Assembly (NCBI RefSeq): GCF_006402735.1
Contig: NZ_CP017174.1
Coordinates: 5,211,001-5,275,000 of the forward strand
DNA length: 64,000 bases
Origin: Myxococcus xanthus
GTDB lineage: Bacteria > Myxococcota > Myxococcia > Myxococcales > Myxococcaceae
Reading direction: 5' to 3'
The notes beneath the pieces are model-generated. The model was given only the letters and a program-made list of their open reading frames with translations. It ran no database searches and was not told the DNA's origin. Shown piece after piece: positions 9,831 through 17,901 of the stretch. The translations under genes and the position numbers were made by a program. Within the stretch, counting starts at the first letter, position 1. Each line of letters opens with the position of its first letter.

Positions 9831-10235
9831 GTGTCTGGACTTTCGCGGCTCCTCGCGCTCGCGCTGTTGCTCCTCTGGCAGGCTGTTGCCAGTGGCGCGG
9901 GCGGGCTTGGGCACTCCTGCGAGAAGCAGGTCCACTCACGGGCCTCCAAGTGCGAGTGCCCCCACGGGGCCGTGCACTCGGAGGCGGCGGACGAGGGGCT
10001 GCCGGTACTGCACGCGCACTGTTGCGACGCGCCACACTGGGATTTGCCCGCCCCCACCGAAGCGGGCTCCGCCAGTTACGCCCCCTTCATCCAAGCGCCT
10101 ACCGTCCTCGTTCCCGCCGCCTGGCTGCCCAACCCGCCGCTCCTGAGCGGGCCACGGCCTTCCCTCGCGCGAAGGGGCGCACCTCAAGGTCAGGGCCTCC
10201 CTGTCTTCCTCCGCATCCGCACGTTGCTGATTTGA
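9831..10235 (+). CDS. Secreted Cys/His-containing small protein, function unknown
   Basis: From GTG 9831 the 134-residue product begins with a convincing signal peptide (SRLLALALLLLWQAVASGAG). A Cys/His segment follows (HSCEKQVHS, CECPHGAVHS, LHAHCCDAPHW), then a Pro-rich region, ending in FLRIRTLLI. Small exported Cys/His proteins of this style can accompany heavy-metal efflux genes, and a P-type ATPase operon lies about 1 kb away on the other strand, but metal binding here is only a suggestion. The more upstream in-frame start at 9762 was not used because it would bury the signal peptide. Confidence 0.5.
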   Translation: MSGLSRLLALALLLLWQAVASGAGGLGHSCEKQVHSRASKCECPHGAVHSEAADEGLPVLHAHCCDAPHWDLPAPTEAGSASYAPFIQAPTVLVPAAWLPNPPLLSGPRPSLARRGAPQGQGLPVFLRIRTLLI

Positions 10236-10377
10236 GCCAAGCGCCTCCGCGTTGACGCTCGATGTCGGCTGTCCAGGCACCGCCCGCGCGCAGCGCGCGT
10301 GGCAACGGGACACGTCCGCCATCGAGCCCCATGCCGAATGCGCTGTTTCTCAAATCAATGACGACAGGAGTCGCGAC

Positions 10378-10521
10378 GTGGACATGCTCTGGGAGCTGAT
10401 AGTGGGAACCGTGCTGTTGACCCTTCTCATCGTGGTGGTGACGCCAGCGATGTGGAGTTCGAGGTTGAGCCTGCGGCAGAAGCTGAAGAAGGACGCCGAA
10501 CACAGCAAGCCAGGCGCCTGA
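10378..10521 (+). CDS. 47-residue single-pass membrane protein
   Basis: GTG 10378 is preceded by AGGAG seven bases upstream. The product has one transmembrane segment (LIVGTVLLTLLIVVVTPAMW, about residues 7-26) and a basic cytoplasmic tail (SLRQKLKKDAEHSK). It has no catalytic motif and is not a recognised family. The size and topology suggest a regulator or subunit of a membrane complex. Starting at the further-upstream in-frame codon 10252 would add a polar, unconvincing extension. Confidence 0.5.
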   Translation: MDMLWELIVGTVLLTLLIVVVTPAMWSSRLSLRQKLKKDAEHSKPGA

Positions 10522-10606
10522 GGCAACGGGAGGGGCGCTCGGGAGAAGCCGGCCGTGTTATGGGATTTGGCACGACAACCAGCTTTTCCCGAAAGAAGGC
10601 TACCAA

Positions 10607-11122
10607 ATGATGCGCCGCGCCCTTCCCCTTCCCTTCCTGGCCACCCTCCTCCTGCTGGCGTCCGCGTGCGCGACCACCGGCACGGCGCCAGCGGAGGCAG
10701 ACATCCTCCAACTCGTGAGTGACCAGGCGGAGGCCTGGAACCGCCAGGACGCGGTGGCCTGGTCCAAGGACTTCGCCCCGGACGCGGCCTTCATCAACAT
10801 CGTTGGCACCGTCTTCGAGGGCCGCGATGAAATCCAGGAGCGCCACGCGGGCATCTTCGCCACCATCTTCAAGGGCAGCCAGAACCAGGTCACCGTGCGC
10901 AAGGTCCAGTTCATCCAGGAGGACCTGGCCATTGTCGACACCACGCACGAGGTGACGGGCCATCCCGGCCTGCCCCCCGGCGTCCAGGAAACCGAGCCCG
11001 GCCTGCTGCGCACGCAGATGCGGTACGTGATGAAGCACGTGAACGGGCAGTGGCAAATCCTGGCCGGCCAGAACACGGACGTGAAGCCCAGGCCCCAGGC
11101 GGCCGCGCCCCAGACGCCCTGA
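10607..11122 (+). CDS. DUF4440/SnoaL-like lipoprotein
   Basis: A 171-residue protein with a lipoprotein signal peptide ending at LASAC (lipidated Cys-21). An NTF2-like domain follows, with the SgcJ/EcaC-type pattern: AEAWNRQDAVAWSKDFAPDA, then VFEGRDEIQERHAGIF, then HVNGQWQILAGQNTDV. Members of this fold bind small ligands or act as minor enzymes, and no catalytic residue assignment is possible here. It is predicted to be periplasmic and membrane-anchored. A ribosome binding site (AAGAAGG) precedes ATG 10607. It converges with the P-type ATPase gene, leaving three bases between stops. Confidence 0.8.
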   Translation: MMRRALPLPFLATLLLLASACATTGTAPAEADILQLVSDQAEAWNRQDAVAWSKDFAPDAAFINIVGTVFEGRDEIQERHAGIFATIFKGSQNQVTVRKVQFIQEDLAIVDTTHEVTGHPGLPPGVQETEPGLLRTQMRYVMKHVNGQWQILAGQNTDVKPRPQAAAPQTP

Positions 11123-11125
11123 TGC

Positions 11126-13558
11126 TCAGTGGGTGGTGGACTCCTCGCGCTGGGCGGCGCGCGCCTGACGGAACAGCGGCGCCAGCGCGGCGAAGCCAGC
11201 CACCACCGTGGAGCCGTTGTTGACCACGGCGGCGGCGACAGGCGGCAGCCATCCCAGCGCCGCGAGCACCATGGCCACGGCATTGGGCACCAGCACCAGC
11301 CCGAGCCCCAGGTGCACGCGGGCCAGGGTGTCGCGGCCCGCGTCGAACGCCAGCAGCAGGTCATCGAGGCTGCCTCGCAGCAGCACCACGTCCGCCGTCT
11401 CCAGCGCCACGTCCGTCGCACCCCTCAAGGAGATACCGACGTCGGCGAGCGCGAGCGCCGGGGCGTCATTGATGCCATCCCCCACCATGGCCACGATGCG
11501 CCCCTGGCGCCGGAGCGCGCGCACTTGCGTGGCCTTGTCCTCGGGAAGCAGCTCCGCGATGGCCTCGTCCACGCCCAACCGGCTCGCGACCTCCGCCACC
11601 CGCGACGGCGAGTCCCCGGACAGCAGCACGATGCGCCGGCGCCCGTTCTCCTTCAGGGCCTGCACCACGCCCGCGCTCTCCGGTCGCAGCGTCTCCACGT
11701 AGCTGATGCACCCGGCCAGCGCGCCATCCACGGTGACCCACAGGGTGGCGACATCGCGCGGCACGGACCGGGCCAGCGCCGAGCCCGCGTCCGTCACGTC
11801 CACACCTTGCTGCTGCATCCAGCGCGCGCTGCCCACGCAGACGCGGCGCCCGTTCACCTGGGCGCAGACGCCCCGCCCCAGGACGAACTCCTCCAGTCCC
11901 GCCTCGGGCTGCGGCACCTCCACGCCTTGCGTCTGGGCATGCCGTCGCACCGCCTCCGCCACGGGATGAGACTGACGCAGCTCGGCAGCGGCGCTCAGCG
12001 ACAGCACCTCGCGCGCGTCCCAGCCCCGCGCGGGAATGACGTCCACCACTTCCGGGACACCCAACGTCAGCGTGCCCGTCTTGTCGAAGACGATGGTGTC
12101 CGCCTGGGCCAGCCGCTCCAGGTACTGCGCCCCCTTGATGAGGATGCCCTGGCGCGCCGCGAGCGTCATCGCCACCAGCGCGCTCGCCGGCACGACGATG
12201 CGGACACCCGTTCCGAAATCCGTGATGAGGATGCTGATGGGCCGTGACGCCTGGCGCGTCCACAGCCCTGTCGCCGCGGCGAGCCCGAAGGTCGGCAGCA
12301 CGACGCCGTTCGCCACCGAGTCCACCTTCGCCTGCAGCGTCATGGGCTTGGCGCCCGCTCCTTCGAGGATGTGGAGGATCTTGGCCGCCGTGGTCTCCAC
12401 GCCCGCGCGCACCACCCGCACCCGAAGGCTGCCCTCGCCCACCACGGACGCGGCCAGCACGCGGTCCCCCGCCTCGCGGACGCGGGGCTCCGATTCACCC
12501 GTGAGCGCCTTCTCATCCACCCACGCAGTGCCGGACACCACCGTCCCGTCGGCGGGCACGCTCTCCCCCGAGTGAACGACGATGAGGTCACCCTCCTTGA
12601 GCCGGTCCGCCCGGACCTGCTCCACCTCTCCGTCCACCCGCAGCCGCCAGGCGTACAGCACCTCCAGCCGCATCAACCGGGAGATGGCGGACCGGGCGCG
12701 GTCCGCGCTGCGCTCAATCAGCAAGTCGCCAATGCCCAGCAGGGAGGTGATGAGCGCCGCCGTCCGCACCTGCCCCGTGGCCAGGGACACCCCCACCGCC
12801 ACCAGGTCGAGCAGGTCCACGGTGATGCGCCGCTCCGCGACGGACTGGAAGGCGCGCTGTGCCAGCGGCAGGCTCGTCAGCGCGACGCCCGCGGCCAACA
12901 CGGGCATGGGCGCCGCATTCACGACGCACGCGGCGAGCACCGCCGAGTTGAAGACGGTGGCGGCCCACTCCCGCCGGGGCGGCTCGGGCGCGGCGGGCCA
13001 GGTGGACGGATCGCTCGTGCGCAGGGCCGCCATCAACTGGCTCGCGTTGAGCATCTCCGGGTCGAAGCTCACCACCAGCGAATGGATGGCCGGCGAGGCG
13101 CTCGCCTTGTGCACCCCCGGCAGCGTCGCGGTCCAGGCCGACAGCTTGAGGATGTCGTCGTCCTCGAGCCCTCGGACGCGCAGCCGCACGCGTCCGGGCA
13201 GTGCGTGCAGCACCTCCACCTGGAACGGCTTCGGCGGAAGCTGGTGCAACGTGAAGACGAAGTCCCGCACCCGCAGCGCGAACGCGCCGGGGAAGCGCGA
13301 GGCTTCCTGGTAGTGCACCTTGACCAGGCCCGTGCTGCGCTGACACGTGGCCACCTGGACCTCGGGGCGGGACTCCAACCAGCCAAGCAACTGGCGCAGC
13401 GTCTTGGAATCCTCCGCCGCGCCTCGGATGAGGAGCCGGCCCGGAGCCACGTCCGTGACGTGGACGGACACGGGCCGCTGATGCCCATCCAGGACATCGT
13501 GCGCGCGCCCCTTGAAGCCGCGCGCGATGCCACTCAGGAACTCCACCTCCGCCCGCAT
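11126..13558 (-). CDS. P1-like P-type ATPase lacking CPC and CxxC metal ligands
   Basis: An 810-residue P-type ATPase. Two N-terminal ferredoxin-like HMA_2-style repeats (APGRLLIRG and LPGRVRLRVRGL) lack the CxxC metal site. The core motifs are intact: LTGES in the actuator domain, phosphorylated Asp in DKTGTLT, SHPVAEAV in the nucleotide domain, and VGDGINDAPAL. In the membrane segment before the phosphorylation site, where ZntA/CopA carry CPC, this protein reads DFGTGVRIVVPAS, so both transport-site cysteines are absent. The substrate is therefore unclear despite the heavy-metal-ATPase architecture. ATG 13558 begins directly before the first repeat. It is the last gene of a four-gene operon with HMA-like and membrane partners. 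Confidence 0.88.
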   Translation of the reverse strand: MRAEVEFLSGIARGFKGRAHDVLDGHQRPVSVHVTDVAPGRLLIRGAAEDSKTLRQLLGWLESRPEVQVATCQRSTGLVKVHYQEASRFPGAFALRVRDFVFTLHQLPPKPFQVEVLHALPGRVRLRVRGLEDDDILKLSAWTATLPGVHKASASPAIHSLVVSFDPEMLNASQLMAALRTSDPSTWPAAPEPPRREWAATVFNSAVLAACVVNAAPMPVLAAGVALTSLPLAQRAFQSVAERRITVDLLDLVAVGVSLATGQVRTAALITSLLGIGDLLIERSADRARSAISRLMRLEVLYAWRLRVDGEVEQVRADRLKEGDLIVVHSGESVPADGTVVSGTAWVDEKALTGESEPRVREAGDRVLAASVVGEGSLRVRVVRAGVETTAAKILHILEGAGAKPMTLQAKVDSVANGVVLPTFGLAAATGLWTRQASRPISILITDFGTGVRIVVPASALVAMTLAARQGILIKGAQYLERLAQADTIVFDKTGTLTLGVPEVVDVIPARGWDAREVLSLSAAAELRQSHPVAEAVRRHAQTQGVEVPQPEAGLEEFVLGRGVCAQVNGRRVCVGSARWMQQQGVDVTDAGSALARSVPRDVATLWVTVDGALAGCISYVETLRPESAGVVQALKENGRRRIVLLSGDSPSRVAEVASRLGVDEAIAELLPEDKATQVRALRRQGRIVAMVGDGINDAPALALADVGISLRGATDVALETADVVLLRGSLDDLLLAFDAGRDTLARVHLGLGLVLVPNAVAMVLAALGWLPPVAAAVVNNGSTVVAGFAALAPLFRQARAAQREESTTH

Positions 13559-13595
13559 GAACGCCCCCCGAGCTGAACGCAGTGCAACCGCGGCC

Positions 13596-14180
13596 TCACG
13601 CGTGGGGCCGGGGCCGGAAGGCCACCGTCCCGCTGACGCGCGCGGCGTCTTCCTGCTCCTGCTCTCGCACACCGTCACGGAACACGCTGTAGGCCCAGTA
13701 CAGCGCGTTGTCCCAGCGAGGCAGCCAGCCCTTCTGCGACGGGTTCGCGACCAGCGAGTAGATGCCCGTGGCCGTCAGCACCACGGGAATCAACTCGTAG
13801 AGCCCCGCCCCCGTCAGCTCACGGGCCAGTCCGTCCAGCCACCGGGCGCCACTCACCACGTGCTCAGCCGGGGCCTTCCGCGACTTCGCCATGAACTTGG
13901 CGTCGACGATGCCGTCCAGGCCCGCCGTGTCGACGATGGCCGCCAGGAGCGATTCCACGTCGGCCGCGCCCGGGCTGTACTCGATGAGCAAGCTGCCCGT
14001 GAGTGGAGAATGGACGGTGCCGAACACCCCTTGCGTCTCCCCCAGCTCACCGCGCACGCGGTCCGCGAGGCCCGCGTCATCTCGGAAGCAGCTCGCGCGA
14101 ACACGAAGCCGGCCCGGGGAGTGGTGCACGAGCAACAACCACTCCCCTTCGATGGCGCCCGAGTCCGGGTCGAGCCTCAT
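13596..14180 (-). CDS. HMA_2-domain protein
   Basis: A 194-residue protein. The N-terminal about 85 residues form a ferredoxin-like domain with the same SPGRLRVR signature seen twice in the neighbouring ATPase and, like it, no CxxC. The C-terminal half has a hydrophobic stretch around YELIPVVLTATGIYSLV and a basic tail. It is probably a stand-alone partner of the ATPase encoded 37 bases downstream. The start overlaps the preceding gene by ATGA (14177-14180). Family assignment is from the motif and context; the ligand is unknown. Confidence 0.7.
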   Translation of the reverse strand: MRLDPDSGAIEGEWLLLVHHSPGRLRVRASCFRDDAGLADRVRGELGETQGVFGTVHSPLTGSLLIEYSPGAADVESLLAAIVDTAGLDGIVDAKFMAKSRKAPAEHVVSGARWLDGLARELTGAGLYELIPVVLTATGIYSLVANPSQKGWLPRWDNALYWAYSVFRDGVREQEQEDAARVSGTVAFRPRPHA

Positions 14181-14449
14181 GCGTGCCCCTCCCGGCTGTC
14201 CGCGACGGGCCTGGCGCCGCTGTCCGCCGCACGCCGGCCGTGGGCCTGATGGAGATTCGCCCGCGAGCGCGCCTCAGCCACCAGGTCTGAGAGGAACTCA
14301 CGCTCGGTGGCGATGACCCGCCGCGTCCACCCCACCAAATCAAACGCCGCCGTCGCCATGGAGACGACCGCGCCGCGTGAGTTGTCGACGGTGCTCCGGG
14401 CCATCCAACCGGTGGCCACGCCCGTCAGGAATGCCACCGCCGTCTTCAT
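14177..14449 (-). CDS. Small membrane protein, DUF5132-like
   Basis: A 90-residue protein with one N-terminal hydrophobic helix (AVAFLTGVATGWMA), an amphipathic middle, and a charged segment (EREFLSDLVAEARSRANLHQ). DUF5132-type proteins found beside HMA_2/P-type ATPase genes have the same layout, so the assignment is tentative. It overlaps the genes on both sides by four bases, showing it is an integral operon member. No catalytic residues are evident. Confidence 0.55.
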   Translation of the reverse strand: MKTAVAFLTGVATGWMARSTVDNSRGAVVSMATAAFDLVGWTRRVIATEREFLSDLVAEARSRANLHQAHGRRAADSGARPVADSREGHA

Positions 14450-15669
14450 AGCGCCCCCGGAGCGGCATGGGCGTCAGCGCCCAGCCCGGAGATAGGAGAC
14501 GACGGCATCCGCCCGTCGCGCGGCTCGGACTGGTCGCCCTGCGGCGCACGAACGACGCCGTGGGTCCGGAACTGCTTCAGCAGGGCCTGAACCCGCTCGC
14601 GACGCAACGGACGGTTGAGGGCGGTGGCGGCCTGCCGCAGCAGCAACCACTCCGCGTTCGACATGGACAGGTCCACCGCGGCAATCACCTCGAGCGCGTG
14701 CAGGAAGGCATCCCGCGCGGGCTCGGGCACCTCGTGGAGACGCTCGACCCACTGCGCCTCGTCTTCGCCCAGGCGCTCCAGCAGCCGCTTGCGCGCCGCG
14801 GAAGGGATGTTGCGCAGCAGGTGCGTCAGCATGACCGTCGCCTCGGCCCGCAGCACCCCATCCGTTCCGAACAGGCACCAGGCGCCTTCGATGAGCAGCT
14901 CCACACACCGCGCGTCCACGGCCCGCACGGCGGAGAACGCATCGTCCAGGGCGCGGCGGTAGCGCGCATACTCCACCGAGGCCTCGCCCAGCCGACGAGT
15001 GCGCCGCCAGCTGGTGACGGAGGAGGTCAGGACGCTGGCGAAGGGAAGGAGGTTTCGCAGCACGCCCTCCCCCATCAAGCGGTTGCCCAGCTTCCGCTCC
15101 GCCGCCTCCGTGTCCTCGGTCAACATGCGGCCCACGAGCCCCGCACCGCCGCGGTCCGCGTCCTCCCACGTCTCCGAGCCCGACGTGAGGGCGTTCAAGT
15201 GGAGCAGATCCCACGGGTCATCCGGGTCGATTCGCACGCCGAACGCGGACGCCACGTCGCACATCATCCGGGCCTGGATGAGCGAGCGCAGCATCGTGTC
15301 CAACCCCATGGCGGCTCCAGCCACGGGGACGGCCACGAGCGCCCCCACGAAGCCAGTGTCCAGGGTGAACATGGCCGCGCTGGTGGAGATACCCGCGGCG
15401 CTTGCCCCCACCAGCGCAGCCTCCTTGCTGGCACGCCGGATGAAGGCATCCGTCTCGGACGCAGGGACGGCGGACGCGGCACCGGCGCGCCGCGCCTCGT
15501 AGTGACGCACGTAGGCGGTCACCAGCCGGGCGTGCCACGCGCCCGAACGGATGTCATCGAAGCGCAACTCACGCCCGAGCTTCTCGGCGAAGTCTCGCAG
15601 CGGGTGCAGTGCGGCCGCGGGCGTCGCGGCATCTTCCGGGTGGAATGGAGCGGTTCGTGTCATGGGCAT
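14446..15669 (-). CDS. EcsC/TerB-like helical membrane-associated protein
   Basis: A 407-residue, mostly helical protein and the first gene of the ATPase operon. Residues about 75-125 hold hydrophobic Gly/Ala-rich helices (AALVGASAAGISTSAAMF, then FVGALVAVPVAGAAMGLD), followed by RSLIQARMMCDVASAFGV, which recalls EcsC-type proteins. The C-terminal third (VDLSMSNAEWLLLRQAAT) resembles tellurite-resistance TerB-like helical domains. It overlaps the next gene by ATGA. It may help assemble or regulate the ATPase complex; no enzymatic motif is seen, and the family call is tentative. Confidence 0.5.
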   Translation of the reverse strand: MPMTRTAPFHPEDAATPAAALHPLRDFAEKLGRELRFDDIRSGAWHARLVTAYVRHYEARRAGAASAVPASETDAFIRRASKEAALVGASAAGISTSAAMFTLDTGFVGALVAVPVAGAAMGLDTMLRSLIQARMMCDVASAFGVRIDPDDPWDLLHLNALTSGSETWEDADRGGAGLVGRMLTEDTEAAERKLGNRLMGEGVLRNLLPFASVLTSSVTSWRRTRRLGEASVEYARYRRALDDAFSAVRAVDARCVELLIEGAWCLFGTDGVLRAEATVMLTHLLRNIPSAARKRLLERLGEDEAQWVERLHEVPEPARDAFLHALEVIAAVDLSMSNAEWLLLRQAATALNRPLRRERVQALLKQFRTHGVVRAPQGDQSEPRDGRMPSSPISGLGADAHAAPGAL

Positions 15670-15778
15670 GAGTGCGGAACAGCCGTGCGCGCCAGACCTG
15701 GAGGGCGCGACACGGCTGGTGGGGGGTACATCCGATGTGGGCTTCCAGGAATCGGCGCACTCAAGCTAGGGGGATTCG

Positions 15779-15799
15779 AGGACCGGGAGAACCGGTCCT
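15779..15799 (-). terminator. Hairpin between minus-strand genes
   Basis: Perfect 8-base arms AGGACCGG and CCGGTCCT around a GAGAA loop, about 38 bases past the stop of the upstream gene and 110 bases before the EcsC-like start. It probably ends transcription of the 15837-16394 gene. Confidence 0.5.
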
Positions 15800-15836
15800 G
15801 CGGGGCAACGCCTACGCCGCCGGGTTGACGTCGGAC

Positions 15837-16394
15837 TCAGCGGACGGGGATGGCGGCCCGGGCGGTGCGCAGGAGCTCGGTGAGCTCGACACGCGCCTGC
15901 GCCTTCGCCGCCGGGTCTTTCTCGTCCTGACCTCGCTGCTCCAACAGCGCCGTCACCATGGCGCCCGCGGCGGCCTTGGCGCGGGCCCAGGGATTCGTCT
16001 CCGCGTCCACTTCGTTCGTCGTCACCGCGGCCCAGACTTCACACAGGTGGCTGGCCGCGTCCGCGAACGCGGCGACGGCGGGCTTCCGTTCGAGGATGGA
16101 CGCGTTGCGCAGGTCCCCCAGCGCCCCCGCGATGACGTGCCCCTGGCGAGGTGCCTCACCGCGGGCCTGCGCGAAGAGGTCCGCGGCGGCGGCACTGCCC
16201 TCGACGCGCGTCGCGGCCTGCCGCAGCCACTCCGCACAGACCTGGAAGGCCGTGGGCTCCGGGAACTGCGCCGTCAGCCAGCCCAGCAAGGGATAGAGAT
16301 ACTCGGAGCGCTGCCAGGCCTCGTCCACGGAGCCACAGGCCAGGCCCGACTGCTGGAACATGCTGAGCAGGAACGCATCAGGGGATTCAGTCAT
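15837..16394 (-). CDS. Unrecognised helical protein, 185 residues
   Basis: A soluble, Ala-rich, mostly helical protein starting at ATG 16394, with no signal peptide or membrane helix. A longer in-frame start exists but adds an Arg-rich lead without support. Conserved-looking stretches are SGLACGSVDEAW and WLTAQFPEPTAFQVCAEWLR. No catalytic motif or known domain was recognised. It lies between the GH128-like gene and the ATPase operon, with a hairpin after its stop, so it is probably a separate transcript. Confidence 0.6.
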   Translation of the reverse strand: MTESPDAFLLSMFQQSGLACGSVDEAWQRSEYLYPLLGWLTAQFPEPTAFQVCAEWLRQAATRVEGSAAAADLFAQARGEAPRQGHVIAGALGDLRNASILERKPAVAAFADAASHLCEVWAAVTTNEVDAETNPWARAKAAAGAMVTALLEQRGQDEKDPAAKAQARVELTELLRTARAAIPVR

Positions 16395-16447
16395 CGCGGC
16401 GCCCACTCTCTCCCCGCGGTGGGCGCGGAACAACCCCGAACGTGGCC

Positions 16448-17377
16448 CTACGGTGCGCCCGTGGGCAGTGACACGTAGTGCTCACCCAGCTCGGTCAACG
16501 TGCCGGCGGCGCCGAGCAGGCTCGCGAAGCACGGGTCGTTCGTCCACCGCCCCGTGAACCACGCATAGCGGAACACGTCCTCGCGCCGCTCGCAGACGGC
16601 CACCATCTCCGTCATCTGCACCCGCTGCTTGGCGGCCGAGTCAATCTGCGCGCCATCCGGCTGGCTGTGGCAGTTGGCGAACTCGGTGACCCAGAACGGC
16701 TTGCCGTACTTCGTGAGCCGGTCCAGGTGGTACTCCAGGCCATAGTCGTACCAGTGGAACCCGAGGTAATCGATGTGTGGATCGCGGTTCCCGTTGGCGG
16801 CGCGATAGGCGGAATAGAAGGCGTCCAGCCAGACGACGGGGTCGCCATAGCCCTGCATGGTGCCCCAGTTCATCGCCGGCCCCACCAGCTTCACGCCGGT
16901 GTTCTGGGCGACACGCTCATACCGTGGCCACAGCTCCGCCGCGGCCTGCGGCGACATGTTGGCCTGGTCCGTGAGGTTGGGCTCGTTGAGGAGCAGCAGG
17001 TACTGGATGCGCGGATTCGCCCGGAGGATGGACTCAATCCGCGCCGCGTCGAAGTTCCCGTTCCAGAGCATGGGAATGAAGTCCATGCCGTAGCGCGTCT
17101 GGAAGTCCGCGGGCACGCCCGGATGCGGCGTGGGGCTCCAGTTGTACCACCAGCTCACGCCGGGAGCGACGGCCGCCAGGTCCTCGGGCGTCGAGAGGTC
17201 GAAGGCGATTCCCCGCTTCGCGCTCTTCGTCGCGATGACGCCGGCGTCGGGCACCTGCGCGCCGGCGTCGGGTCCCTGGGCGCCGGCATCCGGCTCCGGG
17301 CCTGGCTCCGGTGCATCCCCGCTGCATCCGACGATGAGCGCGGCGAGCCCCGCGATGATGAATTCAAGGTGCCTCAC
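16448..17377 (-). CDS. GH128-like glycoside hydrolase lipoprotein
   Basis: A 309-residue protein with a lipoprotein signal ending LIVGC (lipidated Cys-18). A low-complexity linker with repeated PDAG units (about 24-47) leads to a TIM-barrel domain. The barrel shows KRGIAFDLSTPEDLA, WYNWSPTP, an acid/base Glu in LLLNEPN and a nucleophile Glu in FWVTEFANC, plus HWYDYG. This is the GH128 (endo-beta-1,3-glucanase) pattern, so it probably attacks fungal or plant beta-glucan from the cell surface, as suits a predatory or saprophytic bacterium. Its start overlaps the preceding membrane-protein gene by four bases. Confidence 0.82.
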   Translation of the reverse strand: MRHLEFIIAGLAALIVGCSGDAPEPGPEPDAGAQGPDAGAQVPDAGVIATKSAKRGIAFDLSTPEDLAAVAPGVSWWYNWSPTPHPGVPADFQTRYGMDFIPMLWNGNFDAARIESILRANPRIQYLLLLNEPNLTDQANMSPQAAAELWPRYERVAQNTGVKLVGPAMNWGTMQGYGDPVVWLDAFYSAYRAANGNRDPHIDYLGFHWYDYGLEYHLDRLTKYGKPFWVTEFANCHSQPDGAQIDSAAKQRVQMTEMVAVCERREDVFRYAWFTGRWTNDPCFASLLGAAGTLTELGEHYVSLPTGAP

Positions 17378-17724
17378 GCGCGACCTCCCGTCGGGCCAAG
17401 AGGGCCTTGTGCGTTGCGCTTGAACAAGGTCAAGAGCCCCGCCAGCGCCCCCAACCCCGGTGAGCTGCCCAGCAGCGCCGCGCCCAAGATGAAACGATTG
17501 TAGTCATCACCGGAAGGGGCGCCCGAGGAGTCTGGGCCTCCGAACATCCACATCAACGCCGTCACGCCGACGACCACGGTGACACCTCCCCCCATCAGCA
17601 GGAAGTGCTTCCAGGAGCCGTACCCCTTGCGAATGGCGAACACGAGGATGAGGACCGCCACGCTCCCCACCGCACACGCAATGGCGAGCGCCACGATGAA
17701 GCCGCCGATGATGACCATTCCCAT
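17374..17724 (-). CDS. Small membrane protein with three predicted helices
   Basis: A 116-residue protein from ATG 17724. Helices are predicted at about 3-28 (VIIGGFIVALAIACAVGSVA), 40-62 (LLMGGGVTVVVGVTALMWMF) and 83-103 (LGAALLGSSPGLGALAGLLT), with a short basic C-terminus. No family was recognised. It overlaps the GH128-like gene by four bases, which suggests co-transcription. A functional link with the glucanase is not evident. Confidence 0.6.
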   Translation of the reverse strand: MGMVIIGGFIVALAIACAVGSVAVLILVFAIRKGYGSWKHFLLMGGGVTVVVGVTALMWMFGGPDSSGAPSGDDYNRFILGAALLGSSPGLGALAGLLTLFKRNAQGPLGPTGGRA

Positions 17725-17901
17725 GGCGGTGCATCCTACCCCCGCCCGCTCAGGCACCCCAGGTGCTCCGTCGAGAGCGTCCACGGTTTTCTGAGGCACG
17801 CCGGAGCCTCAGGAGCGACAAGCCCTGGAATTCACTTGGCCGCGCGTCGAGCACGCGTCTTGCTTTGGCTCACGGCTCTTCCAGACATCCACGGAGGCCC
17901 C

